Shown here: positions 1 to 7,262 of the stretch, piece after piece
Layout: every line of letters starts with the position of its first letter
Numbering within the stretch: position 1 is the stretch's first letter
NCBI GenBank assembly: GCA_045541135.1
Contig: JAZQIO010000042.1
Span: 1 to 12,009, forward strand
Direction of reading: 5' to 3'
Source of the DNA: CAZNKU01 sp045541135
Lineage (GTDB): Bacteria; Bacillota; Clostridia; Monoglobales; Firm-18
DNA: 12,009 bases
Program-made: the position numbers and the translations under genes
Notes under the pieces: model-generated
Seen by the model: the letters and a program-made list of their open reading frames with translations, nothing else
Database searches by the model: none
What the model was told of the DNA's origin: nothing

Positions 1-1
1 T

Positions 2-148
2 GTAAAGATGATTACCGAAACACCGGCATCAATTTTAAAGCTTAATGACCGTGGCAAAATAAAAAACGGTTATCGTGCAGATATTGTTATGTTTGATAAA
101 GAACTTAAGATTCATAAAGTTTTTATCGGAGGAAAAGAATATGCTTGA
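2..148 (+). CDS. C-terminal end of an amidohydrolase, probably N-acetylglucosamine-6-phosphate deacetylase (5' partial)
   Basis: Frame 2 is open from the left edge to a TGA at 146-148, giving the last 48 residues of a protein that begins outside the window. The segment reads ETPASILKLNDRGKIKNGYR, then ADIVMFDKELKIHKVFIGGK. This is the usual end of the amidohydrolase superfamily: the 'TPA..L.L.DRG.I..G..ADIV..D..L....V...G' pattern, where the chain returns to the small beta-sandwich domain. It is most like NagA, which removes acetate from GlcNAc-6-phosphate in amino-sugar catabolism. The metal-binding half is not visible, so other amidohydrolases such as dihydroorotase-like or imidazolonepropionase-like proteins cannot be excluded. 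The reading frame overlaps the next gene by 8 bases, which implies an operon and translational coupling. Confidence 0.62.
   Translation, partial: VKMITETPASILKLNDRGKIKNGYRADIVMFDKELKIHKVFIGGKEYA
128..132 (+). promoter_or_regulatory. Ribosome binding site that fixes the oxidoreductase start
   Basis: GGAGG lies inside the end of the upstream amidohydrolase gene, 8 bases before the ATG at 141. It supports that ATG over an in-frame ATG at 75, which would add 22 residues not belonging to the Rossmann fold and overlap the upstream gene by 74 bases. Confidence 0.8.
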
Positions 149-1274
149 AATTGGAGTAATTGGTTATGGTACAAGAATCAACGCTATTGTTAAAGGTTTG
201 ATAGATACAGGAGAAGTAAAACTTGCGGCTGTGATGGATGTTGATATTGAAACAGTAAGGACAAGATATGGAGAAAGTGTTGACTTTTCCAATGTCAATT
301 TTTATTCAGATGCAGATGAAATGCTGAAAGCTGAAAAGCTTGACGGTGTTTGCATAGGTACAAGATGTTCGTTGCATACCCACTATGCTATGTTGGTTGC
401 AAAATATAATATACCGCTATTTTTGGAAAAACCTGTTTGTACAACCCATGATGACTTGGAAAGATTAAAGTCAATACCACACATGAATGAAAAAACTGTA
501 GTATCTTTTCCGCTTCGGCTTTCCAATATGTGTGTATACGTAAAAAATATTATAGACAGCGGTAAGCTTGGGGAGATAACACATGTACAAGCTTATAACA
601 ACGTTACATACGGCAGAGGATATTATCATTTGTGGTACAGAGATGATAATGAAACAGGAGGACTGTTTCTTCAAAAGGCAACACATGACCTTGACTATAT
701 AAATTTTCTTTTAGGTGATATAAAACCTGTTTGTATTTCTGCAATGGAATCAAAACAGGTATATAAAGGTAATAAACCTGCGGGTTTAAAATGTAAGGAC
801 TGTGATGAAAGATTTACATGTCAGGAAAGCGATATTAATATCAAAAAGCTTAATGATGGCAAAAGGATAGGCGAATATTGCTGTTTTGCGGTTGATACTG
901 GAAATCATGACAGTGGTACGGTTTTAGTACAGTATGATAACGGCTTGCATGCTGTATACACTCAGAACTTTATAGTCCGCGGTGATGCGGGAAAACGCGG
1001 TGCAAGACTTATAGGTTATAAGGGTACGGTTGAATTTGACTGGAAGTCGGGTATTGTAAAGGTGTATCATCATTTTGATAACATTACAGAAACTCATAAT
1101 TTCGGTAAAACAGACGGACACGGAGGAGGAGACAGCCTTCTTTGTGAAAACTTTATTGGTGTTATGAAAGGTGAAGAAAAATCAAATTCTCCCTTATCGG
1201 AAGGTATTCTCAGTGCTGAGATGTGTCTTGCAGCTAAGACATCAGCACAAGAGCATAAATTTATTAATATTTGA
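141..1274 (+). CDS. Gfo/Idh/MocA-family NAD(P)-dependent sugar oxidoreductase
   Basis: A 377-residue protein of the usual length for this family. The N-terminal Rossmann fold starts at once with IGVIGYGTR (residues 4-12). The conserved EKP motif is at 96-98, with K97 the expected catalytic lysine. The second motif, GGLFLQKATHDLDYINFLLG (173-192), supplies H182 as the likely active-site histidine, and an HGGGD motif is at 327-331. The C-terminal half is the alpha/beta substrate-binding domain. Five cysteines (C218, C221, C227, C247, C248) cluster in an insert; related proteins often have a similar C-x2-C pattern, whose role is unclear. The family oxidises or epimerises sugars, inositols and their derivatives in the cytoplasm; the substrate cannot be read from the sequence. 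Overlap with the amidohydrolase suggests a role in amino-sugar or oligosaccharide breakdown. The start is the ATG at 141, because GGAGG precedes it and the Rossmann motif follows directly. Confidence 0.9.
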   Translation: MLEIGVIGYGTRINAIVKGLIDTGEVKLAAVMDVDIETVRTRYGESVDFSNVNFYSDADEMLKAEKLDGVCIGTRCSLHTHYAMLVAKYNIPLFLEKPVCTTHDDLERLKSIPHMNEKTVVSFPLRLSNMCVYVKNIIDSGKLGEITHVQAYNNVTYGRGYYHLWYRDDNETGGLFLQKATHDLDYINFLLGDIKPVCISAMESKQVYKGNKPAGLKCKDCDERFTCQESDINIKKLNDGKRIGEYCCFAVDTGNHDSGTVLVQYDNGLHAVYTQNFIVRGDAGKRGARLIGYKGTVEFDWKSGIVKVYHHFDNITETHNFGKTDGHGGGDSLLCENFIGVMKGEEKSNSPLSEGILSAEMCLAAKTSAQEHKFINI

Positions 1275-1281
1275 AAATAAG

Positions 1282-1310
1282 AAAACCTCGTTCAGATTGA
1301 ACGAGGTTTT
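1282..1310. terminator. Bidirectional rho-independent terminator between the oxidoreductase gene and nhaC
   Basis: Perfect 13-bp inverted repeat: AAAACCTCGTTCA (1282-1294), loop GAT, TGAACGAGGTTTT (1298-1310). It lies 7 bases after the oxidoreductase stop and 12 bases beyond the nhaC stop on the other strand. The A and T runs inside the arms give a U-rich tail in either direction, so the hairpin probably ends both convergent transcripts. Confidence 0.9.
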
Positions 1311-1322
1311 TGTGTTGTTATA

Positions 1323-2942
1323 TTATTGTTTAGATGTAATTGCTTTAATTACAAACAATGTTCCGATTGTAAGTGCGATACCTACAGGCAGAAGAATAAA
1401 TGCACTGCTGAATGGCAAAGCAATAAACTGAATAACACCTGCAAGAATATACATTACAAATGAAATTACAGCAACTGTAATTGCGTAAGGTAACTGAGTT
1501 GAAACGTGGTTAACGTGGTTACATTCAGCACCTGCAGATGACATAATTGTTGTATCTGAAATAGGTGAGCAATGGTCACCGCATACAGCACCTGCAAGAC
1601 AAGCAGACATACCGATTATCAGCAATTCACTTCCTTCGGGGAATATTGCAACTACAATAGGAATTAAAATACCAAATGTACCCCATGATGTACCTGTTGA
1701 GAATGCAAGGAAGCATGCTACAAGGAATATGATTGCCGGTAAGAAGTATGCAAGACCTGCAGCAGCACCGTTCATAAGGTTAGCAACAAATACATCTGCA
1801 CCTAAAAGACCTGTCATATTTTTAAGAGCAGTTGCCAATGTCAAAATTGTAATGGCAGGTACCATTGCTATAAAGCCTTTTGGTATACAATCCATAGCTT
1901 CCTTGAAAGTGATAAGCTTTCTTGCCATCATATAAAGTATTGTAAAAATAACTACTATAAGTCCACCCCAAGGAAGACCAACTGTTGCATCAGTATTACC
2001 AAAAGCGTCAACAAAATTCAAACCGTCAAAAATACCGCCAACGTAAACAAGTGCAAATACACATACTATGATAAGTACGATAACAGGAAGAATAAGGTCA
2101 ATAACCTTACCTTTTGAACAGTCTTCGGTTTTAATAGCTTCTGCTCTGTCGCCGATAGTGAATAAATCACCCTGAAGAGCATTTTTTTCATGCAATTTCA
2201 TTGGACCAAAGTCAAATTTCATAATAGCAAGTGCTACAACGAAAACGAGAGTCAAAAGTGAGTAAAAGTTGTAAGGAATAGCCTGTACAAACAGTGAAAG
2301 ACCTTTACCATCAGGGGCAAATTCTGAAACAGCGGCAGCCCATGAAGAAATAGGAGCAATCATACAAATCGGAGCAGCTGTTGCATCAATAATATAAGCA
2401 AGCTTTGCTCTTGAAATTTTATGACTGTCTGTTACGGGCTTCATAACAGTACCAACTGTTAAGCAGTTGAAGTAGTCATCGATAAAAATAAGTACACCAA
2501 GTACAAATGTTGCAAGCATAGCACCTGTGCGTGATTTAATATGTGTTTTTGCCCATTCACCAAACGCCTGGCTACCACCGGATTTGTTAATTAGTGCAAC
2601 CATTACACCAAGTAGTACAAGGAACAGGAATATACCTGCAAGTCCCGATACTGCACCGATAATACCGTCGTTTACAACAGCATCAACTGTTTTGATTGGT
2701 GAGAAGTTTGTAGCAAACAAACCACCGATAACAATACCAACAAAAAGAGAGCTGTAAACTTCTTTTGTAATTAATGCCAGAACAATAGCTACTACAGGCG
2801 GAACAAGTGCCCAGAATGTAGCAAACATTTTGCTGACAGGTTCTTCTGCACCGGTATCAGCACCGCATATAACCGGTACCATCATTATACCGATTACAAG
2901 AAGGGCTGTAACCAAAGCGAAGATTTTCTTTGATTTCAACAT
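1323..2942 (-). CDS. nhaC: NhaC-family sodium/proton (or organic-acid) antiporter
   Basis: A 539-residue polytopic membrane protein made mostly of hydrophobic helices. Family hallmarks include IDDYFNCLTVGTVMKPVTDS (154-173), with charged residues inside a membrane helix; FSTGTSWGTFGILIPI (414-429); and CGDHCSPISDTTIMSSAGAE (454-473), followed by the N-HVNHVSTQLPYA segment. The N-terminus has an extra hydrophobic, signal-like stretch (7-27). NhaC proteins exchange Na+ for H+; the relative MleN exchanges malate and lactate with cation coupling, so an organic-acid substrate is possible. The neighbours are uxaC and a LarA-family racemase, making a hydroxyacid or uronate link plausible but unproven. 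The ATG at 2942 has GAGAGG (2951-2956) 8 bases upstream. A terminator after uxaC and a separate promoter indicate a single-gene transcript. Confidence 0.9.
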   Translation of the reverse strand: MLKSKKIFALVTALLVIGIMMVPVICGADTGAEEPVSKMFATFWALVPPVVAIVLALITKEVYSSLFVGIVIGGLFATNFSPIKTVDAVVNDGIIGAVSGLAGIFLFLVLLGVMVALINKSGGSQAFGEWAKTHIKSRTGAMLATFVLGVLIFIDDYFNCLTVGTVMKPVTDSHKISRAKLAYIIDATAAPICMIAPISSWAAAVSEFAPDGKGLSLFVQAIPYNFYSLLTLVFVVALAIMKFDFGPMKLHEKNALQGDLFTIGDRAEAIKTEDCSKGKVIDLILPVIVLIIVCVFALVYVGGIFDGLNFVDAFGNTDATVGLPWGGLIVVIFTILYMMARKLITFKEAMDCIPKGFIAMVPAITILTLATALKNMTGLLGADVFVANLMNGAAAGLAYFLPAIIFLVACFLAFSTGTSWGTFGILIPIVVAIFPEGSELLIIGMSACLAGAVCGDHCSPISDTTIMSSAGAECNHVNHVSTQLPYAITVAVISFVMYILAGVIQFIALPFSSAFILLPVGIALTIGTLFVIKAITSKQ

Positions 2943-2976
2943 ATAAACATCCTCTCATTAAAATATATACGCTTAT

Positions 2977-3005
2977 ATGATAACATATATTTACATATTT
3001 TGCAA
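2977..3005 (-). promoter_or_regulatory. Sigma-A-type promoter for nhaC
   Basis: On the minus strand, -35 TTGCAA (3005-3000), a 17-bp spacer and -10 TATCAT (2982-2977) lie about 35 bases before the nhaC ATG. The leader is under 30 bases, too short for a riboswitch such as the known Na+-sensing class. Confidence 0.6.
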
Positions 3006-3016
3006 TGGTTATTTTG

Positions 3017-3045
3017 AAAAAAAGACGGCCACAATTGACCGTCTT
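3017..3045 (-). terminator. Rho-independent terminator of uxaC
   Basis: On the minus strand AAGACGG (3045-3039) pairs with CCGTCTT (3028-3022) around a 10-base loop, and the T run at 3023-3017 follows. It starts 6 bases after the uxaC stop and separates uxaC from nhaC. Confidence 0.8.
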
Positions 3046-3051
3046 CAAAAA

Positions 3052-4413
3052 TTAGAAATTAAAGTAATTTTTTGCGTTGTTGTAACAAATACCCTTAACT
3101 ATAATCTCAAGAGTTTTCATATCAGCAGGATATTCGCCTGCATCAACCCAACTGCCAAGAAGATTGCACATAATACGTCTGAAGTATTCATGACGTGGGT
3201 ATGAAACAAAGCTTCTTGAGTCTGTGAGCATACCAACAAATCTGCTTATCATACCAAGGTTTGCCAAAGCCTTCATCTGGTCTAACATACCGTCTCTCTG
3301 ATCATTGAACCACCAACCTGAGCCAAACTGAATTTTACCGGCAGTAGGACCTTTTTGGAAGTTACCGAGCATTGTGCCAAGTACATAGTTGTCCTTTGGA
3401 TTTAGTGTGTAAAGAATTGTCTTTGGCAAGCAATCGTCCATTTCAAGATTATCCATAAACTTTGAAAGTGGTTCAGCAATGCAAAGGTCGTTGATTGAAT
3501 CCCAACCTGTGTCAGGTCCCATTTTCTTATACATCTTTGTATTGTTGTTACGAAGTGCACCAATGTGAAGCTGCATAGCCCAGTCATATTTAACGTAAAG
3601 CTTTGCACAATGTTTCAAAACTGCTGTTTTAAATACATCAGCTTCATCTTTAGTAATTTCTTCACCTGCCATTTTTTTGTTGAATACGGCTTCAGGGTCA
3701 CCAACTGCAAACGGAATGTATTCCATAGCGTGGTCAGATACCTTACAGCCTACTTCATTGAAGTATTCAATTCTTGATGTCAACCAGTCCAAAAATTCAC
3801 TGTATGATTTAACACCTGTTTTTTCTATGTATGGAATAAATGTTTCCTTATCAATATTTGTTGCCATGTCAGGACGGAATGTAGGAAGAATTTTTGTAGG
3901 GAAATCCTTTAACTGCTTATGATATTCAAGGTCATCAGCAGGATCATCTGTTGTACAGATAACAGCAACATTTGATTTTTTGATAAGCTCCTGAGCACGG
4001 AAATCTTCTCTTGCAAGCATTTCGTTACACTTATTCCAGATTTCTTCACAGTTTTCTTCACAAAGTACATCGTCAATTCCGAAATAGTTTTTAAGTTCAA
4101 GGTGTGTCCAATGGTAAAGTGGGTTACCAATCAGCATAGGAACAGTTTTTGCAAAAGCCTTGAACTTTTCATAATCATCAGCATCGCCTGTTATGTACTT
4201 TTCATCAATACCGTTTGTTCTCATCTGACGCCACTTGTAGTGGTCGCCGCCTAAAAACAGGTCGTAAGCATTTCTGAATTGATGATTTTCAGCAATCTGC
4301 TTAATAGGCAAATGACAGTGATAGTCTATAATAGGCATATCTTTTGCAAAATCGTGAAAAAGTTTTTTTGCTGTTTCGCCGTGAAGCATAAAATCGTCGT
4401 TTATAAATTTCAT
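3052..4413 (-). CDS. uxaC: Glucuronate/galacturonate (uronate) isomerase UxaC
   Basis: A 453-residue cytoplasmic enzyme, close to the usual family length of about 465-470. It converts D-glucuronate to D-fructuronate and D-galacturonate to D-tagaturonate, the first step of intracellular uronate catabolism. The amidohydrolase-fold HxH metal motif is IIDYHCHL (H32, H34). Other family segments are CTTDDPADDLEYHKQL (153-168), TFRPD (178-182), QLHIGALRNNN (281-291) with H283, FGSGWWFNDQ (363-372) and FVGMLTDSRSFVSYPRHEYF (392-411) with D398 and R400. The ATG at 4413 has GGAGGG (4421-4426) 7 bases upstream. The gene is alone in its transcript: it has its own promoter, is divergent from larA across a palindrome, and ends at a terminator before nhaC. 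The usual partners (uxaA, uxaB, uxuA, uxuB, kdgA, kdgK) are absent from the window. Confidence 0.95.
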   Translation of the reverse strand: MKFINDDFMLHGETAKKLFHDFAKDMPIIDYHCHLPIKQIAENHQFRNAYDLFLGGDHYKWRQMRTNGIDEKYITGDADDYEKFKAFAKTVPMLIGNPLYHWTHLELKNYFGIDDVLCEENCEEIWNKCNEMLAREDFRAQELIKKSNVAVICTTDDPADDLEYHKQLKDFPTKILPTFRPDMATNIDKETFIPYIEKTGVKSYSEFLDWLTSRIEYFNEVGCKVSDHAMEYIPFAVGDPEAVFNKKMAGEEITKDEADVFKTAVLKHCAKLYVKYDWAMQLHIGALRNNNTKMYKKMGPDTGWDSINDLCIAEPLSKFMDNLEMDDCLPKTILYTLNPKDNYVLGTMLGNFQKGPTAGKIQFGSGWWFNDQRDGMLDQMKALANLGMISRFVGMLTDSRSFVSYPRHEYFRRIMCNLLGSWVDAGEYPADMKTLEIIVKGICYNNAKNYFNF

Positions 4414-4443
4414 TTTTCAGCCCTCCAATTTTTCAATATAACT

Positions 4444-4472
4444 ATTATATCAAACATTTTTATATGATGCAA
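4444..4472 (-). promoter_or_regulatory. Sigma-A-type promoter for uxaC
   Basis: On the minus strand, -35 TTGCAT (4472-4467), a 17-bp spacer and a consensus -10 TATAAT (4449-4444). The predicted start lies about 25 bases before the ATG. The palindrome at 4481-4503 is just upstream, 9 to 31 bases behind the -35 box. Confidence 0.72.
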
Positions 4473-4480
4473 GACAAAAA

Positions 4481-4503
4481 ATTCTTTATTGACAATAAAG
4501 AAT
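4481..4503. promoter_or_regulatory. Palindromic operator candidate between uxaC and larA
   Basis: A perfect inverted repeat with 10-bp arms: ATTCTTTATT (4481-4490), centre GAC, AATAAAGAAT (4494-4503). It covers the larA -35 box (TTGACA, 4489-4494) completely and sits directly behind the uxaC -35 box. A protein bound here would block larA and could act on uxaC as well. It does not resemble the ExuR/UxuR, KdgR or catabolite (cre) consensus sites that I know. Confidence 0.6.
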
Positions 4504-4517
4504 AATTTTATTATTAT
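4489..4517 (+). promoter_or_regulatory. Sigma-A-type promoter for larA-galT
   Basis: Consensus -35 TTGACA (4489-4494), a 17-bp spacer and -10 TATTAT (4512-4517), followed by a leader of about 35-40 bases with AAGGAGG at 4547-4553, 7 bases before the ATG. The -35 box is embedded in the palindrome at 4481-4503. Confidence 0.75.
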
Positions 4518-4560
4518 ATAAAGTAGGTACATATTGGTTATATAATAAGGAGGAAGAATT

Positions 4561-5838
4561 ATGGCTGTTATTAAATTTCCATACGGAAAAGAAAAATTAA
4601 GTCTTGAAATTGCTGATGAAAAATTAAATGGAGTTTTGGTTTCAAAACTGCATGATTATCATACAGATAAAACACAGGAAGAGCTTGTTCTGGAAGCTAT
4701 GGCAAATCCTGTTGGTAGTGAAAAACTATGTGATCTTGCAGTTGGTAAAAACAAGGTTGTTATTATTGCAAGTGACCATACACGTCCCGTACCAAGTAAG
4801 GCTATTATGCCTGCTATGCTTGCTGAAATAAGAAAGGGTAACCCTGATGCAGATATTACTATTCTTATTGCGACAGGATGCCACAGAGGTACCACAAAGG
4901 ATGAACTTGTTGCGAAATTCGGTGAGGAAATTGTTGCAAATGAAAAAATATATATTCACGACTGCGATGAAACAGATATGCTTGTGAAAATAGGCACACT
5001 TCCCTCAGGCGGAGAACTTATTATAAATAAGCTTGCTGTTGAAGCAGATTTGCTTGTGGCAGAAGGGTTTATTGAGCCCCACTTCTTTGCGGGTTTTTCA
5101 GGTGCAAGAAAGAGTGTACTTCCCGGTATTGCAAGCCGTGTAACTGTACTTGCCAACCATTGCAGTGAATTTATTGCAAGTCCTTATGCAAGAACAGGTA
5201 TTTTGGAAAATAACCCTATTCATGAAGATATGGTTTATGCCGGTAAAACAGCAAAGCTTGCGTACATCGTAAATGTCGTTATTGATGAGAAGAAGGAAGC
5301 TATATATGCTGTAGCAGGTGATATGGAAAAAGCGCATGCTAAGGGTTGTGAATTTTTGTCAGACCTTTGCAAAGCTCAGGCTATTCCTGCTGATATTGCT
5401 ATTTCTACAAACGGAGGATATCCTCTTGACCAGAATATTTATCAGTCTGTAAAAGGCATGACTGCTGCTGAAGCTACAGTTAAAAAGGGCGGCGTTATCA
5501 TTATGCTTTCTAAGTGTAATGACGGTACAGGCGGTGACCATTTCTACCACCAGATGTCTGAATTTGACGATTTGGATAAAATAGAAGCAAAGCTTATGGC
5601 AAGAGGAAGAAACGAAACATTAACTGACCAATGGATGACCCAGATTCTTACAAGAATTTTAAAGAACAGCTCTGTTGTTTATGTTTCCGATGCTCCTGAT
5701 GATATGATAAAGGCTTATCACATGATTCCCGCTCATTCGCTTGATGAAGCTATGGAAAAGGCTTATGAGATTTTGGGCAACAAAGATGCAAAGGTAACAG
5801 CAATTCCTGATGGTGTGTCTGTTATGGTTGTAAAATAA
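4561..5838 (+). CDS. larA: LarA-family nickel-dependent 2-hydroxyacid racemase/epimerase
   Basis: A 425-residue cytoplasmic enzyme of the usual LarA length. LarA uses the nickel pincer cofactor NPN, attached to a lysine, to racemise lactate; relatives act on malate, other 2-hydroxyacids and gluconate (C2 epimerisation). The key residues appear in place, apparently at the same numbers as in Lactiplantibacillus plantarum LarA: SDHTRP (71-76) with D72 and R75; GCHRG with H108; IEPHFFAGFSGARK (171-184) with nickel ligand H174 and cofactor lysine K184; NH with H200; QNIYQSVK (291-298) with Q295 and K298; and W358. An active cofactor site is therefore expected. The cofactor genes larB, larC and larE are not in the window. 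The gene has its own promoter, is divergent from uxaC, and is followed 11 bases later by galT. That context suggests a sugar-acid substrate, which is inference; 'lactate racemase' is the family name only. Confidence 0.9.
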   Translation: MAVIKFPYGKEKLSLEIADEKLNGVLVSKLHDYHTDKTQEELVLEAMANPVGSEKLCDLAVGKNKVVIIASDHTRPVPSKAIMPAMLAEIRKGNPDADITILIATGCHRGTTKDELVAKFGEEIVANEKIYIHDCDETDMLVKIGTLPSGGELIINKLAVEADLLVAEGFIEPHFFAGFSGARKSVLPGIASRVTVLANHCSEFIASPYARTGILENNPIHEDMVYAGKTAKLAYIVNVVIDEKKEAIYAVAGDMEKAHAKGCEFLSDLCKAQAIPADIAISTNGGYPLDQNIYQSVKGMTAAEATVKKGGVIIMLSKCNDGTGGDHFYHQMSEFDDLDKIEAKLMARGRNETLTDQWMTQILTRILKNSSVVYVSDAPDDMIKAYHMIPAHSLDEAMEKAYEILGNKDAKVTAIPDGVSVMVVK

Positions 5839-5849
5839 GAGGTGGCAAA

Positions 5850-7226
5850 ATGATAAATAAAAGCTTAACAGAACTGATTGACTACGCAATATCAAAAAAT
5901 CTTATTACAGAAGAAGATGTAAACTACGTTGTTAACAGAATACTTAATCTTGTGGGCGGTTCGTCTTTTGATAGAGAGGAATATACTCCTCACGCAAATA
6001 TTGAAGAAATACTTGCTCCTATACTTGATTATGCAAATGATAATGGTATGCTTGAAGTGAATTCAATCACATATCGTGATATTTTATCAACAGATATTAT
6101 GGATTGTTTTACACCTATGCCTTCAGTAGTTACAAAGACTTTTTACGAAAAATATGAAGAAGGTCCAAAAGTTGCAACAGACTGGTTTTTTGACCTTTCT
6201 AAAAATAACAACTATATAATGACGGAAAGACTTAAGAAAAACATTGTGTGGAAAACAAATACCAAGGAATACGGTGACCTTGATGTTACAATTAATCTAT
6301 CAAAGCCCGAAAAGGATCCGAGAGATATTGCCAATGCAAAAAAGGTACAGCAGACAGGTTATCCGAAATGCCTTTTGTGTGTTGAAAATGTAGGTTTTGA
6401 AGGACATTCCAAGCATCCGCCACGCAGTAATCACAGAATTATTCCCGTGCAGTTAAATGATGAAAAATGGTGCCTTCAGTATTCACCATACGGATATTAT
6501 AATGAACATTGTATTTTGCTTAACAGTGAACATTCACCGATGGCGATTACAAACGAAACATTCGGCAGATTGCTTGCATTTGTTGAAAAGTTTCCGCATT
6601 ATTTCATTGGGTCAAATGCAGATTTGCCAATTGTTGGTGGTTCTATTCTGACACATGACCACTATCAGGGAGGAAACTACGAATTTCCTATGGCAAAGTG
6701 TGGTTCAAGAATTGATGTTAAGTTTAATGGATATGAAGATGTTGATGCCTGTGTTGTGGATTGGGCACTATCTACAATACGTATTGCATCTGCTGACAGA
6801 TTTAAACTTCAGGAACTTGCAGGGAAAATTCTTTCTGCATGGAGAGCATACTCTGATGAAGAAAATGATATTTACGCACACACAGATGCTCCTCATAACA
6901 CAATTACTCCGATTGCCAGAATGAGAAACGGAAAATTCGAACTCGACTTGATTTTGAGAAACAACAGAACAACAGAGGAGCATCCCCTTGGGATTTTCCA
7001 CCCTCATGCGGAATATCATCATATCAAGAAGGAAAATATCGGTCTTATAGAAGCTATGGGACTTGCGGTATTGCCACCAAGACTTACAACAGAATATAAT
7101 CTTGATGATGCAAAGAAGGAAGAAATAGGACTTATATTTGGCAAAATTCTTGAAAACTGCGGAGTATTCAAGAATACAGAAAAAGGCAATGCCGGTATTG
7201 TGAAATTTATAAATTCAGTTAAATAA
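5850..7226 (+). CDS. galT: Class II galactose-1-phosphate uridylyltransferase (GalT), shortened near the C-terminus
   Basis: A 458-residue protein with the class II (Firmicutes-type) GalT layout. The enzyme swaps uridylyl groups between UDP-glucose and galactose-1-phosphate in the Leloir pathway. Recognisable blocks are DVTINLSKPEKDPRDIA (145-161), YPKCLLCVEN (171-180) with a C-x2-C pair, NHRIIPV (194-200), YSPYGYYNEHC (211-221), the active-site block SNADLPIVGGSILTHDHYQG (255-274) with H269-D-H271, PHNTITPIARMR (348-359) and HPHAEYHHIKKENIGLIEAM (384-403). Family members are commonly about 490-510 residues; here the linker between RLTTEYN and KKEEIGLIFG is roughly 35-40 residues shorter than I expect. 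The catalytic blocks are intact. GAGGTGG (5839-5845) begins right after the larA stop. No galK or galE is next to it. Confidence 0.92.
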   Translation: MINKSLTELIDYAISKNLITEEDVNYVVNRILNLVGGSSFDREEYTPHANIEEILAPILDYANDNGMLEVNSITYRDILSTDIMDCFTPMPSVVTKTFYEKYEEGPKVATDWFFDLSKNNNYIMTERLKKNIVWKTNTKEYGDLDVTINLSKPEKDPRDIANAKKVQQTGYPKCLLCVENVGFEGHSKHPPRSNHRIIPVQLNDEKWCLQYSPYGYYNEHCILLNSEHSPMAITNETFGRLLAFVEKFPHYFIGSNADLPIVGGSILTHDHYQGGNYEFPMAKCGSRIDVKFNGYEDVDACVVDWALSTIRIASADRFKLQELAGKILSAWRAYSDEENDIYAHTDAPHNTITPIARMRNGKFELDLILRNNRTTEEHPLGIFHPHAEYHHIKKENIGLIEAMGLAVLPPRLTTEYNLDDAKKEEIGLIFGKILENCGVFKNTEKGNAGIVKFINSVK

Positions 7227-7227
7227 T

Positions 7228-7262
7228 AAAAATAAAGGTGTGGATTCCGCACCTTTATTTTT
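7228..7262. terminator. Bidirectional rho-independent terminator between galT and the AraC-type gene
   Basis: A 16-bp stem, AAAAATAAAGGTGTGG (7228-7243) with CCGCACCTTTATTTTT (7247-7262), one G-T wobble (7241 with 7249) and loop ATT. Flanking A and T runs supply U-tails on both strands. The araC-type stop codon (7255-7257) lies inside the stem. Confidence 0.9.

Noticed and set aside
75..140. Upstream in-frame ATG giving the oxidoreductase 22 more residues
   Set aside because: It lacks a ribosome site, overlaps the amidohydrolase end by 74 bases, and the extra residues precede the first beta strand of the Rossmann fold. GGAGG sits correctly before the ATG at 141.
1171..1431. 86-codon open frame on the + strand across the oxidoreductase end and nhaC
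   Set aside because: It lies in another frame of two well-supported genes, runs through the terminator hairpin and has no ribosome site; it is a shadow frame.
2943..3016. Possible riboswitch before nhaC
   Set aside because: The predicted transcript leader is under 30 bases and has no stable paired structure, too short for the known Na+-responsive class.
4414..4560. Small genes in the uxaC-larA spacer
   Set aside because: The spacer is fully accounted for by two promoters, the palindrome and two ribosome sites; short frames here lack ribosome sites and overlap the promoters.
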